Of a stretch of 41,462 nucleotides of DNA, positions 1-7,715 are shown in pieces. Source of the DNA: Bacteroidales bacterium (lineage in GTDB: Bacteria; Bacteroidota; Bacteroidia; Bacteroidales; JAIPAH01). Every line of letters starts with the position of its first letter. Position 1 is the first letter of the stretch. The stretch is from contig JAIPBX010000017.1 of the NCBI GenBank assembly GCA_021738485.1, forward strand, positions 1 to 41,462, given 5' to 3'. The position numbers and the translations under genes are program-made. The notes under the pieces are model-generated. The model was not told the DNA's origin. It saw nothing but the letters and a program-made list of their open reading frames with translations, and searched no databases.

Positions 1-196
1 CTTTGAGCTTGTGGGGGAGATGGCTCTTGGTTTGTATCCATTCATGGAAGGTGTCTTCATCCATTTGCTGATACTTGCCTATGGTGGCCCTGTCCAAACT
101 CGTCTCCTGGCGAATCTGACTCTTATTGAGGCCTTTACTTGTGAGTTCTTGTACTTTGTACCACATCTTGATTTGTATTTTTCGTTTTTGTTTCAT
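1..196 (-). CDS. istA: IS21-like transposase (IstA), N-terminal fragment cut by window edge
   Basis: This is missing from the ORF track, which shows only its plus-strand shadow. Read on the minus strand from the ATG at 196 it gives a basic start (MKQKRKIQIKMW) followed by a helix-turn-helix of the kind found at the N-terminus of IS21 IstA transposases (GLNKSQIRQETSLDRATIGKY). The reading frame stays open to position 1, so the rest of the gene lies outside the window. Upstream of the start are repeated motifs typical of an IS21 end (252-325), which supports a real element. IstA cuts and joins the element ends; the partner IstB is not in view. The family is called from the HTH only, so another Tn family with a similar N-terminus is possible. 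Confidence 0.65.
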   Translation of the reverse strand, partial: MKQKRKIQIKMWYKVQELTSKGLNKSQIRQETSLDRATIGKYQQMDEDTFHEWIQTKSHLPHKLK

Positions 197-251
197 CGTC
201 TTGGAGTATTAACCTTGGTGTATTTTTTCCAAAGGTCTTACTCTTTCCTTT

Positions 252-325
252 TTGCTGATTTACTTTTGCCAAAAATTGCTGATTTACAATTGCGAAAATT
301 TGACGATTGCAAGTTACTGCTTACA
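252..325. repeat. Terminal end of the IS21-like element with repeated binding-site-like motifs
   Basis: Two 23-nt direct repeats, TTGCTGATTTACttTTGCcAAAA (252-274) and TTGCTGATTTACaaTTGCgAAAA (276-298), lie 24 nt apart, followed by a weaker related motif around 300-312. On the minus strand the terminus reads TGTAAGCAGTAACTTGC, starting at 325. IS21-family elements end in 5'-TG...CA-3' and carry multiple transposase-binding repeats near their ends. The boundary at 325 coincides exactly with the point where homology to the neighbouring tandem repeat starts, which is independent support for the insertion junction. Confidence 0.6.
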
Positions 326-912
326 TTAATAGATATCGTGTCGTAAAAACTACCGTAAAGCTTCCCTCTTAAAGCCTCCCTTTAGGGAGGTTTGGAGGGT
401 GACACCTGGTAGCTTGAAACCAGCAAAAAAGCCGGCCTTCCATTTCAACTACCCACACCCCACCCCTAAATCCCCTGAAGGGGACTTGAAGAGGGATAGA
501 TAATTACCTCTTTTGTTTGATGAATAATATAAATAAGCTTTAATAGATATCGTGTCGTAAAAACTACCGTAAAGCTTCCCTCTTAAAGCCTCCCTTTCTC
601 GCCTTCATTGCATTTCGGCGGGACGCTGTAGGGAGGTTTGGAGGGTGACACCTGGTAGCTTGAAACCAGCAAAAAAGCCGACCTTCCATTTCAACTTCCC
701 GAACCCCACCCCTAAATCCCCTGAAGGGGACTTGAAGAAGGTTAGATTATTACTTCTTTTGTTTGATGAAAAAATAAATAAGCTTTAATAGATATCGTGT
801 CGTAAAAACTACCGTAAAGCTTCCCTCTTAAAGCCTCCCTTCACCGCCTTCATTGCATTTCGGCGGGGCGCAGTAGGGAGGTTTAGAGGGTAAAACCGGG
901 TAGCTTGAACCT
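326..912. repeat. Tandem intergenic repeat, three units (326-538, 539-783, 784-912 truncated)
   Basis: Three head-to-tail copies start TTAATAGATATCGTGTCGTAA. Each contains AAGCCTCCCTTT...AGGGAGGTTT and, in units 1 and 2, a CCCCTAAATCCCCTGAAGGGGACTTGAAG block. Unit 1 is 213 nt and unit 2 is 245 nt. Units 2 and 3 carry about 31 extra bases inside the CCTCCC/GGGAGG palindrome, themselves containing CGCC...GGCG, so the insertion makes a nested hairpin. Unit 3 breaks off just before the 3' end of the RSH gene. No gene is visible here. The copies look like a mobile or slipped intergenic repeat; a diverged relative sits near 5.9 kb. Confidence 0.85.
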
Positions 913-924
913 ACCAGAAATTCT

Positions 925-3126
925 TCATCCAATACGTGTCACCTTATCAACACCTTTCACTTTCAGCAATTTATGGAATAAGGCATCAAGATATTTGGTA
1001 TCTGTCACAAAGACTTTTATATGCCCTACAAAAGTCCCTTTATTGCTGCTGAAAGACACCGATTGCATATTCACTTTCAGGTCGTTGGAAATCACCTCTG
1101 AAATGTTGTTGACCACTCCCAGTTCATCCTTGCCGGTAATACGTAATTCCGACAAATAGGAAGCTTCTTCATCGGGATTATACCACTTGGCATCGATAAT
1201 GCGATAGCCGTACTTCTCCTTTAGTTGTTTGGCATTGGGGCAGTTGGTACGATGAATCTTTATTCCCTGGTCAACGGTAACAAACCCAAAAATGTCATCA
1301 CCGAATACAGGCTTACAGCAATTAGCCATATGATAATCATTGATTCGTTCCCCGTCAATAAGCAGCGACGTCTTATCGGCTTTCCCCGATGGTTTTTTCT
1401 TTGGTGGGGCTTTATCCGTTTTGATTTCTTGCGCTGTTTCCCGGACTGGCTTTTGCGCCGGTTCATTGTCTGCTGCCAGGATTTTTTTCAAATCCGATAT
1501 ATCTATTTCCCGGCTACCGATACCCTGGTAGAGATCCTGGGCGGAGTTCAACTTATAATGCTGGATAAGGTCTTTAACAATGCGGTCATTAAACTCCATC
1601 TTCTGTTGACTAAGCTTACGTTGTAAGATGGCTTTGCCTTCATCCACATCTTTGTACTGGATCCTCCTGAGGGCCCTTCGAATCTTATTTTTTGTCCGGT
1701 TAGATTTCACAAAATTCACCCAATCGGGAGAGGGTTTCTGATTGTTGGCGGTGAGTATTTTAACCTGATCGCCATTCTGTAACTCATGCCGGATAGGGAC
1801 ATTCTTTCCGTTTACTATCGCGCCCATACACTTGTCACCCACTTTGGAATGGATTTGATAGGCAAAATCTAAAACCGTCGCGCCGGTGGATAATTTTTTC
1901 AGATCATTCTGAGGCGTAAACACAAAGATTGTATCCTTGTAGAGATCGATTTTCGCATGTTCTTTTCTATCCAGTTCGTTAGGATCAACTTGTTCCAGCA
2001 TCTCCCGAATCGATTTCAGACGCTCTTCGTTGCTGTCCTGGCTTTCGCCTTCTTTATATTTCCAGTGCGCAGCTTGCCCTTTTTCGGCATTTTCGTCCAT
2101 ACGGCGGGTACGTATCTGCACCTCCACCCAACGGTTGCGGGGGCCTTTCACAGTAGTGTGAAGGGATTCATAGCCGGTGGCTTTCTTAGGCGTCGACACC
2201 CAATCTCTCAACCGGGTGGGATTCGGCTCATACTCATTGGTGATAAAAGAATAAACCCGCCAGCAATCCGTTTTTTCATCCTCGATAATATTATTAAGAA
2301 TAATACGAATGGCAAACACATCATACACCCTCTCAAAGGGGACATTCTGGTTTTTCATTTTTTGCCAGATAGAATGTATGGATTTAGAGCGTCCTTTTAT
2401 CTCAAAATCAAAACCATATTGTCTTAAAGCAGTTTCAATGGGTTGCGTAAATTCCCGGATATACTTAGCGCGGGCTTCTTTGGTTTCCCTGAGCTTCCGA
2501 CTGATATCATTATATATCTCAGGGTACATCGAATACATGGCATTTTCTTCGAGTTCCGTTTTCAGGTTATAAAGCCCCAAACGGTGAGCCAGCGGTGCAT
2601 ATAAAAAGGAAGTCTCCTCCGCTGCGCGCTCCCTGGTTTTTTTATCCACTCCTTCAAGGGTACGCATTATATGAACGCGGTCGGCCAGTTTTAGTAGGAT
2701 GACTCGTATATCCCCAGCCAGCGACAGCAGTAGATTCCTGAAATTCTCAGAGTATAAGGAGGGTTTTTCTACATATATGTCTGAAATCTTTTTAAAATCT
2801 CTGATTATCGAGGCCACGGTTGAACCGAAACGCTTCCCGATCTTATCAACAGAGACTTCACACACATAGGGGACGTTGTGTAACAGCGCGGCAATAACAG
2901 AGGTAGCCCCCAGTCCTATCTGATCTACCAATAAATGCGCCACTTCAAGGGGATGAAGAATATACAATTCATTGTCTTTCCTTCTTTTTTCGCCACAGTG
3001 CGACTCCAAAAACCGGTAAGCATCCTTCACTTTTTCTATTTCCTGCTCTGTTGTATGGGAATATAGGTCATCAAGCAATTGCCGGTATTTGGCTTCAAGC
3101 TTTTTTTGCTCTTCAGGTTCTATCAT
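925..3126 (-). CDS. RSH-family (p)ppGpp synthetase with apparently inactive hydrolase domain
   Basis: A long RelA/SpoT homologue (733 aa from the ATG at 3126) that makes the stringent-response alarmone. The order is pseudo-HD domain (about 35-160), synthetase (about 235-355), TGS (about 398-460), zinc-finger/helical region with CC at 603-604, and a C-terminal ACT domain (about 658-733). The synthetase keeps GRSKSIHSIW, GYESLHTTV and EVQIRT with catalytic-type D269 and E335, plus RLRD, close to the basic RXKD motif of bifunctional Rel. The HD site keeps H58 and H83 but has N84 where Asp is expected, YV for the Glu-Asp pair, and I153 for the conserved Asn. The ORF track's 740-aa start is a TTG seven codons upstream; the ATG is preferred because a promoter box lies directly before it. 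Likely a synthetase-only second RSH. Confidence 0.9.
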   Translation of the reverse strand: MIEPEEQKKLEAKYRQLLDDLYSHTTEQEIEKVKDAYRFLESHCGEKRRKDNELYILHPLEVAHLLVDQIGLGATSVIAALLHNVPYVCEVSVDKIGKRFGSTVASIIRDFKKISDIYVEKPSLYSENFRNLLLSLAGDIRVILLKLADRVHIMRTLEGVDKKTRERAAEETSFLYAPLAHRLGLYNLKTELEENAMYSMYPEIYNDISRKLRETKEARAKYIREFTQPIETALRQYGFDFEIKGRSKSIHSIWQKMKNQNVPFERVYDVFAIRIILNNIIEDEKTDCWRVYSFITNEYEPNPTRLRDWVSTPKKATGYESLHTTVKGPRNRWVEVQIRTRRMDENAEKGQAAHWKYKEGESQDSNEERLKSIREMLEQVDPNELDRKEHAKIDLYKDTIFVFTPQNDLKKLSTGATVLDFAYQIHSKVGDKCMGAIVNGKNVPIRHELQNGDQVKILTANNQKPSPDWVNFVKSNRTKNKIRRALRRIQYKDVDEGKAILQRKLSQQKMEFNDRIVKDLIQHYKLNSAQDLYQGIGSREIDISDLKKILAADNEPAQKPVRETAQEIKTDKAPPKKKPSGKADKTSLLIDGERINDYHMANCCKPVFGDDIFGFVTVDQGIKIHRTNCPNAKQLKEKYGYRIIDAKWYNPDEEASYLSELRITGKDELGVVNNISEVISNDLKVNMQSVSFSSNKGTFVGHIKVFVTDTKYLDALFHKLLKVKGVDKVTRIG

Positions 3127-3144
3127 ACGCCTTCTTCTTGTCAA

Positions 3145-3152
3145 CAAAAATA
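3145..3152 (-). promoter_or_regulatory. Putative -7 promoter box for the RSH gene
   Basis: The minus strand reads TATTTTTG, matching the Bacteroidota -7 consensus TAnnTTTG, about 19 nt before the ATG at 3126. No clear -33 TTG is visible because the upstream region is the terminator hairpin. Transcription from here would give a very short leader. Confidence 0.45.
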
Positions 3153-3156
3153 TATT

Positions 3157-3194
3157 AAAAAACGCCTGAAAAGCAATCTTTACAGGCGTTTTTT
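3157..3194. terminator. Bidirectional intrinsic terminator between floA and the RSH gene
   Basis: AAAAAACGCCTG (3157-3168) and CAGGCGTTTTTT (3183-3194) form a 12-bp perfect stem with flanking A and T tracts. It follows the floA stop at 3216 on the minus strand and should end the clpS-nfeD-floA transcript. Confidence 0.85.
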
Positions 3195-3215
3195 CCGCAT
3201 CAACAAAGGTAATAA

Positions 3216-4268
3216 TTATTCTTTGTCATCATCGGATGACTTTTTCCCGGAATCATCATCATCTTGTCCGATTTGTCCACTTTCATACCCGGACTGGGAT
3301 GTATCCTCCGGTGGTTCGGAAATGGATTTTCTCATACTTGTATCTGCTTGAATATTTTCAAGGCGGTAATAATCCATAACGCCAAGATTTCCATTGACGA
3401 GGGCTTCCGAAACGGCTTTAGGAATTTGCTTTTCAGCTTGTATAACTTCTGCGCGGGCTTCCTGCGCTTTAGCTTTCATTTCCTGCTCCTGGGCCACTGC
3501 CATAGCTCTACGTTCCTCGGCTTTGGCCTGGGCAATGTTTTTATCAGCGTTAGCCTGGTCGATCTGCAGACCGGCCCCAATATTTTTACCAATATCAATA
3601 TCGGCAATGTCAATTGAGAGAATTTCGTAGGCGGTCCCCGAGTCCAGACCTTTCTCCAATACTACGCGTGATATAGAATCCGGATTTTCCAGGACGGATT
3701 TGTGGCTTTCGGCCGAACCGATAGAGGAAACAACCCCTTCACCAACACGGGCAAGCACCGTTTCTTCACCGGCACCGCCGACAAGTTGGCGGATATTGGC
3801 CCGAACGGTAACCCGTGCTTTACAGATGAGCTGAATACCGTCTTTTGCCACAGCTGTAATTGGTGGGGTTTCTATAACTTTGGGGTTTACAGACATCTGA
3901 ACGGCTTCCAGGACATCACGGCCGGCCAGGTCAATAGCCGTGGCCGTTTTGAACGTGATATCCATATTTGCCTTGTCGGCAGATATTAATGCATTCACCA
4001 CATCCCGTACATGACCCCCGGCCAGGTAATGAGCTTCAAGATCATTCCGCACCAGGCTTAGTCCTGCTTTCGTAGATGAAATCATGCTCCGGACAATAAC
4101 CTGCGGGGGTATTTTTCGCCAGCGCATGAAAACAAGCTGCAAGAGTGAAATACGAACTCCCGATAATAGGGCCGTAAACCACAGCCCCACCGGGATAAAG
4201 TAAAAGATGATCCATAGGGCAAATATTGATGCTATGCCTATGGCAATATAAACAGCAACGCCTTCCAT
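3216..4268 (-). CDS. floA: Flotillin-like protein FloA
   Basis: A 350-aa membrane-anchored protein of the FloA (UPF0365/YqfA) family, which forms membrane microdomains in bacteria. A hydrophobic N-terminal segment (about 5-37) is followed by the family core ([61 protein letters not shown]), then an Ala/Glu-rich helical flotillin segment ([36 protein letters not shown]). The last 35 residues are Asp/Ser/Lys-rich and probably disordered. It starts 2 nt after nfeD ends, matching the usual NfeD-flotillin pairing, and its transcript ends at the strong hairpin at 3157-3194. Length and motifs are typical of the family. Confidence 0.95.
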   Translation of the reverse strand: MEGVAVYIAIGIASIFALWIIFYFIPVGLWFTALLSGVRISLLQLVFMRWRKIPPQVIVRSMISSTKAGLSLVRNDLEAHYLAGGHVRDVVNALISADKANMDITFKTATAIDLAGRDVLEAVQMSVNPKVIETPPITAVAKDGIQLICKARVTVRANIRQLVGGAGEETVLARVGEGVVSSIGSAESHKSVLENPDSISRVVLEKGLDSGTAYEILSIDIADIDIGKNIGAGLQIDQANADKNIAQAKAEERRAMAVAQEQEMKAKAQEARAEVIQAEKQIPKAVSEALVNGNLGVMDYYRLENIQADTSMRKSISEPPEDTSQSGYESGQIGQDDDDSGKKSSDDDKE

Positions 4269-4270
4269 TT

Positions 4271-4735
4271 TTAAGTATTTTTAGGTTTTACAATGATTTT
4301 ATTTGATTCTATTTTTGTGATTTTAACCGACGTGTTAGGATCGATATAACCGGAATACGATTTTACTTCATAATAATCGTCATTAAACCGGGCTTTTCCC
4401 ATAGGAGAAAGTCTTGAAATGGTTACTCCCTCATCTCCCACTTTCGGTTGATATTTTTCAAAATGTTCCACCTTTCCCTGTATTTCTGAATTCAGCATAA
4501 GACGCCGCCAGGTTTTCCCTTTAAGGGCAAAATAAAGCACTACAACCGTCACCAGCACGGTCGACCCCAGAAAAATGATCCCCGTCTGGCTGCCATACTG
4601 CTCATAAGTTTGCCATATAGCCACCACGATGAGTCCCGAACCAATAATACCGGCCACAGTAGTGCCGGGTATAACAAGGATTTCTAAAAGCAAAAACAAA
4701 AGTCCGAGGACTATCAGCGTAATCAATAACGTCAT
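4271..4735 (-). CDS. NfeD-like membrane protein with C-terminal OB fold
   Basis: A 154-aa short-form NfeD protein. Hydrophobic helices span about residues 2-22, 27-45 and 52-72, and the C-terminal soluble part ([34 protein letters not shown]) matches the NfeD OB-fold pattern. It lacks the ClpP-like protease domain of long NfeD proteins. Short NfeD proteins are typically encoded beside flotillins and act with them in membrane organisation. It is translationally close to floA (2-nt gap) and to clpS upstream (6-nt gap), so the three are probably one transcript. Confidence 0.9.
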   Translation of the reverse strand: MTLLITLIVLGLLFLLLEILVIPGTTVAGIIGSGLIVVAIWQTYEQYGSQTGIIFLGSTVLVTVVVLYFALKGKTWRRLMLNSEIQGKVEHFEKYQPKVGDEGVTISRLSPMGKARFNDDYYEVKSYSGYIDPNTSVKITKIESNKIIVKPKNT

Positions 4736-4741
4736 AGGGTC

Positions 4742-5014
4742 TTATTCAATTTTCACTTTGAGTTCTCTTCGGATCATCTCATCATTTACAGGCTTCAATT
4801 CATTAAAGCTTCCTTCCAGCACTGAACACTTTCCTTTGTAATGGGCTATCATGGCACTTTGCTCCGCTTGCTCGGGCGTATGTTCGCAGACATCTATCAG
4901 GGCATTGATAACATGATCGAAGGTGTTCACATCGTCATTGTAAAGCACCAGCTCATAAGCCCCTGTTTTCTCTTGTTTTTGGTCTATTGCCGGCTTTTCT
5001 TTTTCTTGTCCCAT
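4742..5014 (-). CDS. clpS: ATP-dependent Clp protease adaptor ClpS
   Basis: A 90-aa ClpS adaptor, which delivers N-degron substrates to ClpAP-type proteases. The disordered N-terminal tail (about 1-18) is followed by the conserved core: ELVLYNDDVNTFDHVI, then H..GKC.VLEGS, ending in RRELKVKIE. The NDD and following residues belong to the substrate-binding pocket known from the family. It is the first gene of the apparent clpS-nfeD-floA operon and is divergent from the Nudix gene, with 93 nt between the starts. Confidence 0.95.
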   Translation of the reverse strand: MGQEKEKPAIDQKQEKTGAYELVLYNDDVNTFDHVINALIDVCEHTPEQAEQSAMIAHYKGKCSVLEGSFNELKPVNDEMIRRELKVKIE

Positions 5015-5107
5015 GGCAGTTTTTTAACAGACCTTAAAATTAAATATTTATTGCCTACCGGAAAAATTTTTTTGTTATATTTTTGTTCAATAAAGACGGG
5101 AAGAAAA

Positions 5108-5755
5108 ATGAGCGGTAGTAAAAACCTGTTAATAGAGCAACTGCGAGAAACGCTGAATAAAACCCTGCCGGGGAATGCAGCCCATAAACTTTTGGAGCCG
5201 CAAACGCGACGGCGTTATGACAAACACACTCCTCTTGTTCATCCCCGCAAGAGTAGCATCATGATTATCATATTTCCTTCCGGGGATTTTTTCAGTACTT
5301 ATACGATTCTGCGCCCTAAATATGATGGGATTCACAGCGACCAGATTGGGTTCCCCGGCGGTCAGAAAGAATGGCAGGATGATAATCTTTTGGACACTGC
5401 TATTCGTGAAACACAGGAAGAAATTGCCGTAACTATCGATAAAAACGAAGTCCTGGGGAAACTGACTGATATATATATTCCTCCCAGCAATTTTATGGTG
5501 GCTCCCTATATTGCCTTTCGCGAAAGCAAGCCTTCTACTGAGCGGCAACCTTCGGAAGTAGAAAAAATCATTGAAGTAAACCTCAGAGAGATCATAGCTC
5601 CTGATGCCATTGTCAGCCGCAGCTTATATGTCGAACACTACGGGGAAGTGCATGTACCTTGTTTTATGGCCGGTGAATATGTCATCTGGGGAGCAACGGC
5701 AATGATCATGTCTGAGCTAAGAGAAGTCTTAAGAAAAATCTTTGCCGCAGGATAG
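5108..5755 (+). CDS. Nudix hydrolase, CoA pyrophosphatase-like
   Basis: A 215-aa protein from the ATG at 5108. The ORF-track start at 4841 would run through the divergent clpS gene and is rejected; GGGAAG lies just upstream of the chosen ATG as a possible ribosome site. The Nudix region reads QIGFPGGQKEWQDDNLLDTAIRETQEEIAV, the pattern of NUDT7/8/YeaB-type CoA and acyl-CoA pyrophosphatases (GFPGG...D...TAxRExxEE), although the usual Gly after EEI is Ala. Downstream PPSNFMVAPYIAF also fits this subgroup. It probably hydrolyses CoA-type dinucleotides; the exact substrate cannot be read from sequence. It is followed by about 400 nt without genes. Confidence 0.88.
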   Translation: MSGSKNLLIEQLRETLNKTLPGNAAHKLLEPQTRRRYDKHTPLVHPRKSSIMIIIFPSGDFFSTYTILRPKYDGIHSDQIGFPGGQKEWQDDNLLDTAIRETQEEIAVTIDKNEVLGKLTDIYIPPSNFMVAPYIAFRESKPSTERQPSEVEKIIEVNLREIIAPDAIVSRSLYVEHYGEVHVPCFMAGEYVIWGATAMIMSELREVLRKIFAAG

Positions 5756-5837
5756 CAGGGTAGTATTCCAATCATTTTTACGTGTTGTGCTTTTAGCCCT
5801 TCTGGTTGAGTTGAGAGAATAAAAAATCGTATCACTC

Positions 5838-6012
5838 AAAGCTCCGAAAGAGCGATACGTAATATTCCTGCAACCTTAACCCTTTCGCCAGTATCCCAAT
5901 CAACTTCAATAAGTCGGGCTACCAGCCTTCCACTTTTGCCCCTAAATCTCCTAATGGTGACTAAATAAGGACTTGAAGAAAGGTATCGGATTAAAAATTT
6001 TGATTGATGAAA
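5838..6012. repeat. Decayed dispersed repeat in the 5756-6171 gene-free stretch
   Basis: The block GCCTTCCACTTTTGCCCCTAAATCTCC...GGACTTGAAGAAAGGTATCGGATTA...TTGATTGATGAA (about 5930-6010) is a diverged copy of the second half of the 326-912 repeat unit. The preceding GAAAGAGCGATACGTAATATTCC (about 5845-5867) recurs as GAAAGAGCGTAACGTAATTACC near 12886. I see no gene, tRNA or terminator in the rest of 5756-6171. Confidence 0.6.
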
Positions 6013-6171
6013 AAGTTGACGTATCCAGTAAAAATCGAGACATTCTCTTTAGCCGGTAATCAGGGGTTTTGGGTATTTGACATTACAAACCACATAAGAC
6101 ATTTAAAATCCCATCGTGTTTCTGCCAGGAAGGTATAAATGCCTTACGTGGTTCAGGATTACCGCAGTATG

Positions 6172-6594
6172 CTATTCATCAATTTTTATTTCATGATGAA
6201 TATTAGCTACATCCTTCAGCATATGCGTCACTCCGCAATATCTATCCTGCGAGAGGTTGACGGCTTTCTCCAGTTTCTCCCGGGGTAAATCTTTCCCTCT
6301 AAAATGATAAATCAGTTTAATAGAATCGTAATGTTTCGGGTGTTCTTCGGTATTGTTAGCTCCAACTTCTATATAAAACTCATCCGGTTCCACACGCATT
6401 TTTCTGAGAATCGAAATAACATCCATAGCGGTGCATCCGGCGAGCGAGGTGAGAAGTAATGGTTTTGGCCGTGGCCCCCTGTCTTTACCGCCCACTTTTT
6501 CGTCGGCATCTATCATAAATGTATGACCGTTGACTTCTGCTTCAAAAGCCATGTCTTTGTCTAAAGATACTCTTGCTGTAGTAGTTTTACCCAT
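6172..6594 (-). CDS. OsmC/Ohr-family peroxiredoxin-like protein
   Basis: A 140-aa OsmC-family protein. The family active site is visible: C54 in GPRPKPLLLTSLAGCTAMDVISILRKMR and C120 in SQDRYCGVTHML, the two-cysteine pair that reduces organic hydroperoxides in OsmC/Ohr enzymes. The spacing and the short length place it in the general OsmC/YhfA-like group rather than firmly in Ohr. It is a single gene downstream of the B12 operon (65 nt from its last stop) and may have its own promoter. Cytoplasmic; no signal peptide. Confidence 0.92.
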   Translation of the reverse strand: MGKTTTARVSLDKDMAFEAEVNGHTFMIDADEKVGGKDRGPRPKPLLLTSLAGCTAMDVISILRKMRVEPDEFYIEVGANNTEEHPKHYDSIKLIYHFRGKDLPREKLEKAVNLSQDRYCGVTHMLKDVANIHHEIKIDE

Positions 6595-6659
6595 AATTAT
6601 TTGTTTTTAGATTTTTAGTATTTAACTCAACATTTTCAACAATCAGGACGTAGTTTAGT

Positions 6660-7715
6660 TTATTTGCCTTTAAAGAAACCGGGAATAATTCCGGCTCTGA
6701 GGGAATCGACCCTTTGTTTACGGTTATCATACAAATAAACAATGCCTTTCTGCTGGTAATCTACAGCATCGGATACAATAATATGGTGATTCATAACTCC
6801 CAGGGCATAAAAAAGTTTATCCCCTTCTTCCAAAAAAGGCTTTTGCGAAAGTGTGTTTTCTGAAATACTCATCCGGTAAACGCCCTGGTTAAGATAATAA
6901 AGCGTGTCCTGGTTGTTATTGATGCACAGTTCGCTGGGGTTTAATTCCTTGTGTTTAAACTGTATCCGCTCTTTTATGCTATGATCAACGGCATTGATGC
7001 AATACAAAGCCGGAGTCTCTTCATTGGTATATCCCCCGCTGCATAGCACCCAGACATTTCCTCTTTTATCCACCACCATACTGTTGGGTTCCTTTGTAAC
7101 TTTTATAGAATCTATGAGCTTGTTAGCCGCCGGATCAATAACCATAATTTTGTTATTAGCCAATTCGGGATGATTCAATTGCGACCAGTTAGCCACAAAG
7201 ACTTTTCCCGAGGTTTTCACCATCACCTCCGAACTGCGGCCGATATCCAGGTGTCCTTCAACTGTTTGATTTTCTATGTCGATAATTGTCAGTGAATCGC
7301 TGTACAAATCGCTGACATAGGCCATATCCCCCTTTGCGGGCAGGATTCGGCGCGGTGAAGTAAAGCCTGTATAGGTCGCTTTAGACTTAAAGGTCTTAAG
7401 AGACACCTGTTCTATCTTCGATGAATTGTTTACCACAATAAATGCCGTAGTATCGTGGAGGATCATGGATTGGGAAACATCTCCCAAAGGCCTGTTATTA
7501 GCTTCATAAAAAAGCCTGTTGTATATCTTCGATGAATCAAAGGAGTAAAAGGAAACCGAACTGTTACTGTGCGAAAAATTTCCTTCGTTGACAATAAAAA
7601 ACCCTTCACCATCCAGAAAAGTCTCACTGGATTGCTGAACTTCCCCGAAATCTTCTTCTTCACAGGAAGCAAACATGATAATAGCTATCCAAAAAAATAG
7701 CAGCTTTATTTTCAT
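6660..7715 (-). CDS. BtuG-like surface lipoprotein, YncE-type beta-propeller
   Basis: A 351-aa lipoprotein with a lipobox ending in MFASC (Cys18) followed by acidic residues (EEEDFGE), the kind of surface-export signal seen on Bacteroidota lipoproteins. The body is a repeat-rich beta-propeller (for example ILPAKGDMAYVSDLYSDSLTIIDIENQTVEGHLDIG and MVVDKRGNVWVLCSGGY), like YncE/DUF5074 proteins. It overlaps the end of the BtuB-like gene by 4 nt and lies in a riboswitch-controlled B12 operon. In Bacteroides, BtuG is such a propeller, sits on BtuB and binds cobalamin very tightly; the same role is inferred here from fold, lipidation and context. Sequence alone cannot prove B12 binding. Confidence 0.8.
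   Translation of the reverse strand: MKIKLLFFWIAIIMFASCEEEDFGEVQQSSETFLDGEGFFIVNEGNFSHSNSSVSFYSFDSSKIYNRLFYEANNRPLGDVSQSMILHDTTAFIVVNNSSKIEQVSLKTFKSKATYTGFTSPRRILPAKGDMAYVSDLYSDSLTIIDIENQTVEGHLDIGRSSEVMVKTSGKVFVANWSQLNHPELANNKIMVIDPAANKLIDSIKVTKEPNSMVVDKRGNVWVLCSGGYTNEETPALYCINAVDHSIKERIQFKHKELNPSELCINNNQDTLYYLNQGVYRMSISENTLSQKPFLEEGDKLFYALGVMNHHIIVSDAVDYQQKGIVYLYDNRKQRVDSLRAGIIPGFFKGK

Noticed and set aside
11-346. 111-aa plus-strand ORF at the left edge
   Set aside because: It is the shadow of the IS21-like transposase fragment and its terminal repeats, which have recognisable structure on the minus strand.
3127-3147. Upstream TTG start giving the 740-aa RSH protein
   Set aside because: The first codon is TTG and the region overlaps a promoter box; the ATG at 3126 is the better start.
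4841-5107. N-terminal extension of the Nudix ORF
   Set aside because: It runs antisense through clpS and its promoter region; family similarity begins after the ATG at 5108.
5575-5600. Possible regulatory site inside the Nudix gene end
   Set aside because: Only ordinary coding sequence without palindromic structure.
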